Shown: in pieces, positions 1-13,000 of the stretch
Position numbering within the stretch: the first letter of the stretch is position 1
How the letters are laid out: each line of letters begins with the position of its first letter
NCBI GenBank assembly: GCA_903813345.2
Contig: CAIIXF020000002.1
Coordinates: forward strand, 22,642,455-22,706,454
Reading direction: 5' to 3'
Origin: Owenia fusiformis
Lineage: Eukaryota; Annelida; Polychaeta; Sabellida; Oweniidae
Length of the DNA stretch: 64,000 bases
Made by a program: the position numbers and the translations under genes
The notes under the pieces: model-generated
Databases searched by the model: none
Told to the model about the DNA's origin: nothing
The model's input: the letters and a program-made list of their open reading frames with translations, nothing else

Positions 1-1270
1 GAATTGTTTATTATTTTGACGTTAATTTTGGTATAATTTTATCAAAAAGTGGCGCTGTAAAAGCAATTTCTTATGTTTATACTTAATAAAAAACTGTTTG
101 GTGGGAATATTATTAAATAATAACTGAAGACACTAATTTATCACATTTTATTGAAATAAAAGCAGAGAAAAAATTATCAAAAAAATATTCTTATTTGACG
201 ATTATTTTGCTGGCCATCTTGAATTTTAATCCCGAAGGAGTGAGAATCGTGCTTGGCAATGCGGATCGAGATCTTTAAAATATCCATATTAGTCTGTGTG
301 CCAAAAATCTAACATTTTCATTACAGATAACAGTTATTTAAGAATAAGCAAATTGGGTCAGCATGAATAAAATAATAATCATTAATTTATGTTTCAGAGC
401 AGTTCAATGCATATATACCTATAGGTGGGGCTCCCCAACACTCTTCTTCATTGATTATAATGAAATATTTTGACGGATATAAGTTGAAAATAATCAGTAA
501 GCCTTGATAAAATATAAACTTGTCAAATTTTATTGAAAAGAAGTAGTGAATAAGGGAAATGTTTGTTATTTTGACGTCAATTTTGGTATGATTTTATCAA
601 AAGATGGCGCTATTAAAGCAATTTCTTATGTTTATACTTAATAAAAAATTCATTTGGTAGGAATATTATTAGATAATACCTGAAGACACTAATTTATCAC
701 ATTTTATTGAAATAAAGGCAGTAAAAAAAATTATCCAAAAAATATACATATTTGACGATAATTTTGGCGGCCATCTTGAATTTTCACCATGAAGGAGTGC
801 GATTCGCGCTTGGCAATGCGGATCAAAATTTTTAGAATGTCCATATTAGTCTGTGTGCCGAAAATCTAAGAATATATATGATCGCGAACTATCACCATGT
901 TAGAAACCCATTAGTGATTTGACTAAAAGGGCAAGTTATGCCCAAAAGACCCAATTTTGGGCCCCAAAATTTTTTTTCTGTTACATTCATGATTTTGTAA
1001 ATCTTTATGTATTTTAAATCAATTATCATAAAAAAGCCATGATACAATAAATGGAAATGTTATTGAAATCTTAATCTGCTTTATCTAAATTATGATAATT
1101 TACATTAAAGTTGCAGATGTCAATGCATGTATTTATTTCAATGAGAACAAAAATGACAAAAATTCAGTATTTCACATGAATTATATTTTGAATACAAAGA
1201 AATGATATGTAGTAAGTCAAAAGAAACTTAATAAGACTCACATTTTGGAACAGTTGCTCTCTTTTTCTGA
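1..1270. repeat. Direct duplication (5-312 and 560-870) and AT-rich DNA
   Basis: Two ~310-bp copies in the same orientation, about 90% identical. Both start TGTTTxTTATTTTGACGT and both end in CCATATTAGTCTGTGTGCC. The stretch 870-1270 shows no gene or repeat I recognise. Confidence 0.75.
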
Positions 1271-1279
1271 TTCTACCTT

Positions 1280-1995
1280 TAAAAGACCACGTGCAGTATA
1301 ACAAGTGATTTTAGACAGTCATATCTTTCACAATGAGTACTTTCTGGCCATAAATACAGTGGCTCTTATTAAAACAATATGTTTTCTTTCAATTGAAGTC
1401 CCAATGATAGTAAAATATCAATCCAACTCTCTGAAAAATTATGGATTAGGAAAATGTTAGGCTTATTTTCTAAAAAGAGGATCTTGTTATACTCAATTTA
1501 AACATATTGGAAGTCTCTTCTACACTATATTAACAATTTCTGAAAAGGGGATGCATATTGAAATGAGTTAAAGTTAAAAACCACATAACCCATGTTATTT
1601 TCCCATAGGGAAAACTCGTGCTATCCATTGTTTTCAGCATCAGTTTGGTCATCGAAAATTGATATCTTCAAAACTAGACTTTCAATACCATTCTATTTTT
1701 GAACATGTCTTAGACCCCTTGTTGAATAATGTTTTCATGCAATAGAAATCAGAAAAAGAAGATCCTCTTTAGAGTAAATAGGTTCAATATTTTGAAAAAA
1801 TGTTGACATGGAGTCCCTATTCATAATTTTTCGAATTGTTTGATTTATATTTTTATCATCATGGGTACTTTACTTGAAAGAAAACATATTGTTTTAATAA
1901 AAACCACTGTATTTATGGCCAAAAATTAAAGTACTCATGGTGAAAGATATGACCATCTAAAATCACTTGCCATACTGCACATGGTCTTTTAATTT
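1280..1995. repeat. ~715-bp imperfect palindrome (MITE-like)
   Basis: AAAAGACCACGTGCAGTATA at 1282 pairs with the inverted end at ~1975-1995, and the arms (TTTCACxATGAGTACTTT, GGCCATAAATACAGTGG, CAATATGTTTTCTTTCAA) match for ~120 bp. Weaker pairing continues inward (GAGGATCTT near 1485 with AAGATCCTC near 1760). Confidence 0.7.
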
Positions 1996-2027
1996 TGAAT
2001 TGTACAGTGTATATTTAGTATTACATA

Positions 2028-3194
2028 CAGGGTGGTCCAAAAAATGGGACACTCGTATTTCAAAAAATTGAGGGCTATAATTGATCATAATGATGGACAT
2101 ATTGACCGTCTGTTTGTGTAAAGTTGACAAAAAACTTGTTTTTTGCAAGTTTTGGAAAACCCGTTTTGAAACTAAAATGACGTCATTTATATAACGGATG
2201 CTGGTTGACAGACATTATAATAAATTTCAGAATATCACTGATTATGAAAGAAATAAAGCACACGTACAAAAGTTCCTTACTCAGTCAAAGATTAGTAAAA
2301 TAATATACTGGGAATTTGTTCAGAATTTAGAAAAGAATTCAAAATATATAGAAGGATGGAATAAAGATCTGAATTTGTCACTTAATCAAAATGATTGGAA
2401 GAAGATAAATAAAATTAACAAACTGAGTAACTATGAACCTAAGTTATCATCCTTCACTTATAAAGTCCTTCACAGATTTTTAGCAACTAATACATACCTA
2501 AAAATGTGTGGACTCGTAGAGTCAAACATTTGCACTTTTTGTAAAGCAAATCCTGAAACGATTTGCCATCTTCTGTATGAATGTACTATTGTAAGTGCCG
2601 TATTAAATGACATTAAACAATGGCTTCCTTTAGAGCTCACATTGCTATGCACTAAACAAAATGTATTGATAGGACCTGAGAGTATAAATGAGAAGACAAT
2701 CATCTTAAATAATATGCTATGTATTTTTAAAAGGTATGTTTATTTGTGCAAATATTCTATGCTAAAACCAACACTTAAAGGTTTTATAAGTAATGTTAAG
2801 GAATATTTTATTATGGACAAACGGGTTGGCAGAGGCGATAAGTGGAAAATCATGGAAACAAAATTAAACAAATGAAACTGATGATTTTTTCCTTTAAATA
2901 AATAAAAAAATGCCAATGGTATAACGTCTCTTGAGACAAAATATTTAACCACTGTACTGTATTGTAAAATTGTTAAATGTAGGTTTACCATGTAACTGTA
3001 CTGTAATTGTTTTTTGTAATTGTTTTTTGCAATTGCTTTAACATGCTTATTCTTTGAAATAAAAAAATTATTAAAAAAAAGGAAAAAAAGATCAGTAAAT
3101 TCCCTATCCACTGGTATATAATATGACATGTTTTCATCAAGAAAATCAATATTTATTTTTGAAATATGAGTGTCCCATTTTTTGGACCACCCTG
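2028..3194. mobile_element. Mariner-like MITE (TA duplication) containing a LINE 3' fragment
   Basis: Ends CAGGGTGGTCCAAAAAATGG and its inverted partner share about 40 bp, flanked by TA (2026-2027 and 3195-3196). Only ~150 bp on the left and ~100 bp on the right look native; the middle is LINE-derived. The flanking DNA plus TIR match the IS630/Tc1/mariner pattern. Confidence 0.8.
2198..2875 (+). pseudogene. LINE reverse-transcriptase C-terminal fragment (zf-RVT-like)
   Basis: A 225-codon open frame with the zinc-binding tail typical of non-LTR retrotransposon ORF2: FTYKVLHRFLATNTYL, then C-x2-C spacing in CTFCKANPETICHLLYEC. The 3' side is A-rich (about 3056-3090). The polymerase core is missing, so this is a 5'-truncated copy nested in the mariner-like MITE. 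The open frame may also run a little upstream of the first Met. Confidence 0.75.
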
Positions 3195-3591
3195 TATATC
3201 CTTCTTGTAAGCCCATTGCCATCTTGACACGGTTCCTGTAACAAATAGCCAACTACCGATGCCAAGGTTAAACTGTGAAAAGGTTTTAGCAAGGTCGAAA
3301 TGGAGCAATTAGAGTCTAATTCATATCTAGTAGGCTGTATATTTCAAGACTTATAAGTAAGTATAGAAACATACACAAAGTTGCTAAAGATTGTCTCCTT
3401 TCTGGGGAATCTAGCATATTATATGTAAAACATGATAATAATGATAAGATTAAACGAGAGACACTGTCTGTGATATATTGATATATGTTTTACATTGTAT
3501 ATTCCACATTAAGGTTTTCCCATGTAAAAGCAGTTTAATATAATCTGGGAACATAATATTTTTAAGTTAAATATTTAAACTGAGTTTACTA

Positions 3592-5700
3592 TATCTACAT
3601 GTTCAGCTTCAAATAAACATGTTCAGTTTAATATCTACATGTTCAGTTTAATGTAAACATGTTCTGTTTAATGTCATCATGTTCAGTTTAATATCTACAT
3701 TTTCAATTTCATGTGAACATGTTCTGTTTAATATCTACATGTTCAGTTTAATATCTACATGTTCAGTTTCATGTTAACATGTTCTGTGTAATGTAAACAT
3801 GTTCGGTTTAATATCTACATGTTCAGTTTAATATCTACATGTTCAGTTTCATGTTAACATGTTCTGTGTAATGTAAACATGTTCGGTTTAATATCTACAT
3901 GTTCAGCTTCATGTAAACATGTTCAGTTTTTTATCTACATGTTCAGCTTCATGTAAACATGTTCAATTTAATATATACATGTTCTGTGTAATGTAAACAT
4001 GTTCAGTTCAATATCTACATGTTCAGTTTCATGTAAACATGTTCGGTTTAATATCTACATGTTCAGCTTCATGTAAACATGTTCAGTTTAATATCTACAT
4101 GTTCAGCTTCATGTAAACATGTTCAGTTTAATATCTACATGTTCAGCTTCATGTAAACATGTTCAGTTTAATATCTACATGTTCAGCTTCATGTAAACAT
4201 GTTCAGTTTAATATCTACATGTTCAGTTTCATGTACACATGTTCAGTTTAATATCTACATGTTCAGCTTCATGTAAACATGTTCAGTTTAATAACTACAT
4301 GTTCAGCTTCATGTAAACATGTTCAGTTTAATATCTACATGTTCAGCTTCATGTAAACATGTTCAGTTTAATATCTACATGTTCAGTTTCATGTAAACAT
4401 GTTCAGTTTAATATCTACATGTTCAGTTTAATATCTACATGTTCAGCTTCATGTAAACATGTTCAGTTTAATATCTACATGTTCAGTTTAATATCTACAT
4501 GTTCAGCTTCATGTAAACATGTTCAGTTTAATATTTACATGTTCAGCTCCTTGTAAACATGTTCAGTTTAATATCTACATGTTCAGCTTCTTGTACACAT
4601 GTTCAGTTTAATATCTACATGTTCAGCTTCATGTAAACATGTTCAGTTTAATATCTACATGTTCAGCTATATGTAAACATGTTCAGTTTAATGTCATCAT
4701 GTTCAGTTTAATATCTACATGTTCAGTTACATGTAAACATGTTCAGTTTAATATCTACATGTTCAGCTTCATGTAAACATGTTCAGTTTAATATCTACAT
4801 GTTCAGTTTCATGTAAACATGTTCAGTATAATATCTACATGTTCAGTTTCATGTAAACATGTTCAGCTTCTTGTAAACATGTTCAGTTTAATATCTACAT
4901 GTTCAGTTTCTTGTAAACATGTTCAGTTTAATATCTACATGTTCAGTTTCATGTAAACATGTTTAGTTTAATATCTACATGTTCAGCTTTATGTAAACAT
5001 GTTCAGTTTAATATCTACATGTTCAGCTTCATGTAAACATGTTCAGTTTAATATCTACATGTTCAGTTTCATGTTAACACGTTCAGTTTAATATCTACAT
5101 GTTCAGCTTTATGTAAACATGTTCAGTTTAATATCTACATGTTCAGCTTCATGTAAACATGTTCAGTTTAATATCTACATGTTCAGTTTCATGTTAACAT
5201 GTTCAGTTTAATATCTACATGTTCAGTTTAATATCTACATGTTCAGCTTCATGTTAACATGTTCTGTTTAATGTCATCATGTTCAGTTTAATATCAACAT
5301 GTTCAGTTCAATATCTCAACATGTTCAGTTTAATATCTACATGTTCAGTTTAATATCAACATGTTCAGTTTCATGTAAACATGTTCAGTTTAATATCTAC
5401 ATGTTCAGCTTCATGTAAACATGTTCAGTTTAATATCTACATGTTCAGCTTCATGTAAACATGTTCAGTTTAATATCTACATATTCAGTTTCATGTAAAC
5501 ATGTTCAATTTAATATCAACATGTTCAGTTGAATATCAACATGTTTGAAAACTACATGTTCAGTGCAATGCTATCATGTTCACTTAAAAATCAACATGTT
5601 CATTGAATATCATCATGTTCATTGAATATCAACAGGTTCAGTTCAATATATTCATGTTCAGTTTAATATCTATATGATCAGTTCAATATCAGTTTATCAT
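3592..5700. repeat. 2.1-kb minisatellite, 20-bp unit with 40-bp higher-order form
   Basis: Alternating units ATGTTCAGTTTAATATCTAC and ATGTTCAGCTTCATGTAAAC, about 100 copies. The middle (4000-4700) is most regular; both flanks degenerate. An open frame inside it (4359-4556) is only repeat translation. It lies 3' of C2CD3 exon 18. Confidence 0.95.
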
Positions 5701-6477
5701 CAACATGTTTAGTGTAATTCAAGATTACTCAGAAACTTGAATATACTATACAAGAATAAATAAGGACTGATCCAATAGTATTAAAATGTTATTTTGCTTG
5801 ATATGAAGCATGAGAATTTTGAAAAAAAGAGACAGAAATCCCTAAGAGCTTTCCTTGAGTGGTTTGGACTATTTTGAACTGATTTCTGTGAAACATTTAA
5901 TTACTTCAACTATCCTAATTAATCATGAATGTCCCATAAATTAACATGGTAAAATTGCTCAAGTTCATTGCGTGCGATAGACCTTCCCAATCATACCCTC
6001 CTCCCCTTTATAGCACAAAAGAAGCTAGGATTAATTGGAGGCAGATTCATGATGTCATAGGATGTAGGAACTAATGTTACAATCAGTATTCTAAGAAGTT
6101 TTCAACAAAATTAACAATTAGTTTATCCTATTTCTGAACACTTACAATCTAAGAGATCATGAATCTTAGTCAATATATTTTGGTTTCATCCAGTGTGTGA
6201 AACATGGCAAAATTTATACTAAAGGTGACAAAAGTGAATCGATTGGTTATAGAAAACACTGATGGCTACAACGATTTGCCATGTAAAGTCCATTATACAA
6301 AACTGAAACACTGTTTATACTACTATCCCTTATGGTAAATGAGACCATTTTTTCTTTCCTAAAATATATATCACTTTATTAGTTTTACTTTGAATAATGA
6401 GATCATTCCCCTTTTATCAGTGACTGATTGCAAATTATTTACCGATGTTGATTTTTTTTGAAAATCACTTACCCATG
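5701..6477. other. No gene or recognised repeat
   Basis: AT-rich sequence, presumed C2CD3 intron after exon 18. I found no exon with a good frame and splice sites. Confidence 0.6.
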
Positions 6478-6910
6478 TTGATGTTGACTGCAAATCACCT
6501 GGGTTGATTGATTGCAAATTATTAACCTGTATTGATTGATTGCAAATTATTAACCTGTATTGATTGATTGCACATTATTAACCTGTATTGATTGATTGCA
6601 CATTATTAACCTGTATTGATTGATTGCAAATTATTAACCTGTATTGATTGATTGCAAATTATTTACCTGTATTGATTAAATGCAAATTATTTACCTGCAT
6701 TGAATGATTGCAAATTATTTACCTGTATTGATTGATTGCAAATTATATACCTGTATTGATTGATTGCAAATTATCTACCTGTATTGATTGATTGCAAAAT
6801 ATTTACAGGTATTGAATGATTGCAAATTATTTACCTGTATTGATTGAATGCAAATTATTTACTAGTATTGATTGCAAAGTACTTACCTGTATTGATTGAT
6901 TGCAAATTGA
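6478..6910. repeat. 28-bp tandem array overlapping C2CD3 exon 18 donor
   Basis: About 14 copies of a unit like TTGATTGCAAATTATTTACC(TGTATTGA). On the minus strand each copy reads CAATCAATCAATACAG followed by GTAAAT, GTTAAT, GTAGAT or GTATAT. The copy at 6880-6910 is the real exon end and donor (GTAAGT). Confidence 0.92.
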
Positions 6911-7055
6911 AGGGTTGTGGGCCTGCCTGGAACTCGGGTAGTTCTTTTCTACAAGGTAAGATAGGGACCAATTTAGGATCCCTCATCTCTGCAACTCTCG
7001 TCCTTGCTAACTGAGTACTGAAGTCCTTGCTATCTGAAGCTAGTTCTATGTTAAC
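6887..7055 (-). CDS. C2CD3: C2CD3 exon 18 (last seen in window)
   Basis: 169 nt, phase 0 to phase 1. Encodes VNIELASDSKDFSTQL and ends FNLQSINT. The donor ACAG|GTAAGT at 6887/6886 matches the splice consensus closely. The last ~22 nt of the exon and the donor form one unit of the 28-bp tandem array that continues into the intron. Confidence 0.85.
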
Positions 7056-10000
7056 CTGAAAAGAGTTTAAGATGAACTTTAAGCTTAATATAAATATTCC
7101 TTGAGTCAACAATTCAGCTCTGCACATAAAATGGAATTTTTATAATGATTTTAATGTTATCAATTTTAAATTGGATCATTAAATTTAATATAATCACGAT
7201 GCCCATGTCAAGCAGCGTGCCTACTAGGCACGCAGTTTGAAACTCTGACAAACTGCGCGCATATTTCAAAATGTGAGACGGGGAGGACACGACTCCCAAA
7301 AAGATCCAAAATACGAAAAATACAAGGTTAGTCTCGTTCTAAAGATAGTACCATTCTGTGAAGATGAACTTAATTTACTCATAATACTCAATGTTTTTCC
7401 CGATGTAAACCTAGTTATCTCAATATAAGGGTCTTAAGTAACTTCTGTGTTCAAAATTTACAGTGTAAAGTTATATCTATGTCTTTTTATCGTCATTTGC
7501 CATTTATTCAGCCATCGTGTCTGTGTATGCTAGAATATATAGGATCACTCCATCTGATTAAATCAGCAAAGTTTGTGTTCAAAACGATAATACGCCATAA
7601 ACGTGATTTAAACATTTTTCTTGTCAAACTGCGCGCCTATATTCACATGTATTTCCCAAACTGCGCGCCTAATATTTCCAAACTGCTTGCCTATCCAAGC
7701 TTGTTTTGTATTATTAGAAAACATAAGCGCCATACAAGGCACATAGTCATATGTGTCTAATAGTAGAACCCCATAATTGAAACACTATGAGAGTCCATCC
7801 ACCAAGATGGTGATCTGAAAATAAAAGTTTTTTTCGTTCCCAACTAATTGTCACTTCTATTATACATTTTGACTTTCAATTTGAAAATCTCATTAAATCT
7901 GACGATAAAGCAAAATTTCCAAAGCTACATGAAAAACACCTACACGTGCCTCTGTAGAAATTCCAATGATAATATGTAGTTTTAATAGTGTATGCGCACA
8001 GTTTGTAATTTCTGGCTAAAATAGGCGCGCAGTTTGTGGTTTATTTCTTTTTAATCTCCTGATTATCTGTTTTATCTCGAAATATTTTGAATTATACATG
8101 ATAAATGTGTAAGGAATTAAATATAAAACGAGTCTAAAGTATTTGTCATTTATGTTTAAAGTGCAAGATCGATTTACGTATAAATTCCCGTTAAATCAGT
8201 GACGAAAATGCCATTAATCTGCTTATGTTTTAAAACTTAGATTCATTTGCACATAGTTTTTGCTAGTATTTCCAAGATTCGTTTATTCGCTACAGAATGA
8301 ACGCATTGAACAAGAAAACAATGTAGGATAAATGTCTTTAAATTACGTTTCAAAATACAGACTCCAACTTTAATGATGCAATGTTCTTAGGCACGCAGTT
8401 TGTGATCGAAACAAACTGCGCGCCTAAGTAGGCGCGCAGCTTGACATGGGCACCGTGATAATGTTTTGATGTGCAAAATGCAGATTTTAGGACATCAAGA
8501 CCAATAAGTATAGATTTTCATACTAAGAGGCCCTCAAAATTTTAAAAGAATCCCTTTGAACCTGTTTGTCACAGCTAGTTGAAACATAGCAAGATCGTAA
8601 TTTCTTTCTATTTGTGCGATAAAAAAGAGACAAATATCGAGAATGCCTAACAGACTTAAAGCTGGACTGCGCTCCGAAACGCAATCTTGGGTTGTTTCGG
8701 AGGGTGAACTTTATCATTTTGAGCCTAATGAAAGATTATAGAATGATGAACAAATGGGGCAAATCTTGTGTAGAAATACTTACGATAAATGTGTCATTTC
8801 AAAGATTATTCATTGAATTGCTTCGATCGGCGCCGACGATATGATTTTGGAAAAGTTTCTAAATGAAGAACGTGACGTCACTTCCAAATCATAGCATTCA
8901 AAATAAGTAGCGTTTAATTACATCCAACATTCATAAGAAGACGGTGGTCTAGGGGTACAATTCTCGCTTAGCACACGGGTTCGAATCCCGCATTCGCCTT
9001 TTTATTTTTTTTAACTAAATGATTGTTCTTTGATATAACGCAGAAAAAAACAATTTTTATTTACATGAACTTTATATTAGAGCTTAAAAATGTAAAAACA
9101 ATATATGTCAACATATTGCGTTTTGGAGCGATGTGCAGGTTTAAACAAATGTTACCTTGAGACATCCAATAATGTCCTTAGAGGCTCCATTACTACTACT
9201 GCTACTATTGCGTGACCTTGAGCTTGACCCCTGTAGCCTGACCTTGACTTCAAGGTCTTTCTCCAAGTGAAGGGTTTCTGCCTTTAGAACGGACTTTAGA
9301 GACATGAAACACGATCCAATCAAAGATGGCTGAAAATTAAATATGTTAAATAATACCCTGCTTTTGCTTTACTAATACATTGTATTAGACATATAAAACT
9401 TATAGAGATACACTCTTCAAATACACATCTGTTACCTATTGATACATTGGCAGACCTACATATTGGTATATATTGGCAAGATCGATGATGTCATATTTTA
9501 CTAAGCAATCTCCCAGAAAAATAGGATAAGCTAAGTAAATAGTCAATCTTGGAGCATTGATTATTAACATTTAACTATTACCTGCAACCTAGAACATCAT
9601 GAATCTCGCCAGTTTATTCAAGCTTCTATGATGTTATATGAAAGGTGACAGAGTTTATTGCAGGTCTAGTATGGTTTACATGTTTTATCATACATATAAC
9701 TGTGTGTAAAACTTCTTTTTTTTGTATTTCGGTCATTGTACCTTTTGTTTGAAATGTAAAGTCGACTCTAAATGATATAGAAAATTGTGCAAAATACAAC
9801 TGGCCTTTGTATAAAACTTAACTGTCAACTACCAATGCAATGCATAGATATTTACATCATTACCACAAGATGATTTTCTCATGATTTTTAATGAAGCATA
9901 TCTTACAGTTTTCTGTCCTCTGGGCCTTGCAAATATCTTGAACACAAGAACTGATGTCCACCATTTCTCTATACTTGCTGCATTGAACATCACTGGGAAT

Positions 10001-13000
10001 ACTGATCTGTGATTGAAGCCAATTTCTGCAAAATATCATTATGATATAAAGTACAGTTTGTTAGTTGTGGGGACATAAAGTGTACGAGTGTCAGGAATAA
10101 GAGTGAATTCACATGACAAAGTGTCTTCACCTTATTGTTATAATAAAGTGTAACAACTCATTACAGATACTGATTACAGGTCATAAAAGCACTGTCTATG
10201 AAGAGTTGTTAAAATTTCTTGGCCATGAAAAAGAAAAATCACAATGATTGTTATATTATAGGCCAATTTTATATTTTATTTTCAAGTGGTGCAAGCCTAT
10301 TTTCAAAATCATAAGTGGATGCAACACCCACTTGTTCCAATGCAAGAAGACCACTGCCATTTCATTCTTCAACTGGGTGTATGAGTAGTACATGTATATC
10401 AGAGTCTTTGTATTTATGTTAAAAGTAAGGAGTCTTATGCAGTGGGGATTTGCAGGTTCCGACAGCAAAATAATGGTAACTCTTTGAAGGTCTACGAGGG
10501 GTGATCAATAAGTAATGGAAAATTAAAGGAATTGGTCCATAAAAAGTATCTGTGTAAAAAAGCGTCCATTACTTATTGATCACCCCTCGTATATCTATGT
10601 GCATCTTGATAATCAAATTTCTAAAGTTGATAATGTGATACTTTACACAGTTCTTAATCTTCCGATTTGACTCACCATTTTCATTAACTTTCTTAGAAAC
10701 AACTCTCATCACCTCTGTTGCCATGGTGTTAGGGGTGTATTTATCTCTTGATGTGGCAACAACTGGGAACTGGTATTCAACAAAATATGTACTGGAAAAG
10801 GTGAACATGTTAAAACATTGTATAATGTGCATACATATAGCATAATATAAAGTATTATATATAACACATGACTGAAATAGTTTTTTACAATATGCATCAA
10901 TCATTCAAATTTGGCACACTTTTTATCATATCGACTAAATATTCTCAACCAAATGGCAATTCGAAGTTAATATAATATATGCTGCATTTCTCCTTCCTCC
11001 TTCCTCTTCCTCCTTAGATTGAGGCTTTCTAGAAAATCCATATAGAATCATAAAAAAAGGTTTTCATTTTAAAGTATCATTTAACCTTGTGTCATCTTAA
11101 GATTTGGCTCCTCAACTGGACATTTAACATATCTTTAATTTTGAATGGCTCATAGTCATATGTGAAAATACTTAAACATTCCATTTTTTTTCATTTTGAA
11201 AGAGACTTATATTATAAATGTTCTTTGTTACAAGGCAGTACCTATCTAAGATGTAGTCTAAATCTCACCATGTTTTAGTGCTTAGTTTAGGAGAGGGTCT
11301 TGGTGGCTTTCCTTTTAGCTTTGCTTTGGTTGGCTTTCCTCCTGGCAGGGTTAGATTTGGCACTTGTAGGAGATGAAGAAAATCAATATGGACCCTTCCA
11401 ACATGAACCCTGCCTAGGAGGGTGAGACGTTCAACACTAAGACCATCTACCACATCAATGTGTACATCTGGAAATATCATTATGTAGATGATAAATGATA
11501 ATAAGGTAAGTTTTATTTTATTATTACATGACATGATAACACTGTTTTTGTAAGCATTCCTCAGTTGAAATGCTCAATTGTCATTGGTTAACGGATGACA
11601 TTTTCACAACTCAGCATCACGATATATTGTTGGTTTTGCATCACGATATATTGTTGGTTTTGGTAAGTAATATTAAAAAAAATTCTTCTTTATTGTCTTA
11701 ACAATCGATAATTAAATTGGTGAGATGTTATTAAAACCAGTAATTGATCCTTTGTCAAACTTTAAAACACATTGTTGTTTTTCTTAGGGTTCATCCAGAT
11801 TTTAATCATTTTTCTGTAATTTTTATATTATAATAATACAATCAATAAAGATTCATTAGAAATAACTATATGGCAGAATAAAGTGCCAGGCCATTCAGTT
11901 AATTCTCTCATCTAAAATTATATACAATACTCATTGCTTTAAATAAATTTCCACATGGTTTAAAACGAATTCAACATGGTTCATTTTCATTTTGTAGATC
12001 ATGACAATATTTCTAATAATGATAATTAATTTACCATTTTCTTTATTTTCACTCTCTTCGATATCTGATGTCATATCAAATGACACCCTTGAACCCTGGG
12101 ACATGACATCATCATCACTTGACATCGTAGACTGACGTGATTTATTTGAAGATCTCTTCTTGCGTTTAGATTTACCAGATTTCTTTTGTTGTGATTGCGA
12201 CTGTTGTTGGTTTGTTGATGGGGGCTGATCGTGCGATGGTGGGGGGTAATCATGTGTGGGAGGGGTAATAGTGCCCAGACTTGATTTACGTGATGGGGGT
12301 CTCTGAAATTTTAACATAAAATTCATTCTGATGATCAGCTATTCAAATTTGTAGAGATGCTTGATCTATTGTGTTTGCATTGATCATCATCATTTAAATC
12401 AACTAAAATGGAACATTTGAGTTGTGTAACATTACATCATGTTATCTTGATTAGAACCCATCACAATTCTCAAGATTCTCAAAGACTGTGCTATCAGATA
12501 AGTACTTAATGACAACATAAAAGTACTCAATGTACTGTAAGACATCATACAGATGTTTTAGATTAGACTGCTCATTGATCTCATACAAATACTCAATAAC
12601 ACCATTCAAATTCTTCATAAAAGTACTTCATGATATCACTTATAAAGTACACACCATGTTCCCAGGATCCTCGAGTGACACTTGGCTCGCAGATCTCACA
12701 ATAGGTGGCAGGTCCTGCTCAGCTGTCCTTGGAGTAATTTTCTTACGATGAGTCTCATCCCCACTGTTTTTATCACTTTCCTGAATAGTACAGAATGCAG
12801 CATTTCAACAAATATGTAAATAAAATGTTATTATTTGTAACTTGGATATTTGATCAGATATATTAATCCATATTTCAATAAATAAAACAAGGCATTAACA
12901 TGCAAAATGTCACCACCTGCCATTTGTTATAGATGCTGACCTTCACCCGCCAAATGCCAGCCCCAGAACACTGATCACAGAAAAATTGGAGACAAAAACA

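Noticed and set aside
2740-3252. 170-codon open frame on the minus strand
   Set aside because: Antisense to the LINE tail and the MITE end.
4359-4556. 65-codon open frame in the 20/40-bp minisatellite
   Set aside because: Direct translation of the repeat, no start context or homology.
7479-7760. 93-codon open frame inside the GCGCGCC element
   Set aside because: Too short for a transposase and spans the element's own repeats.
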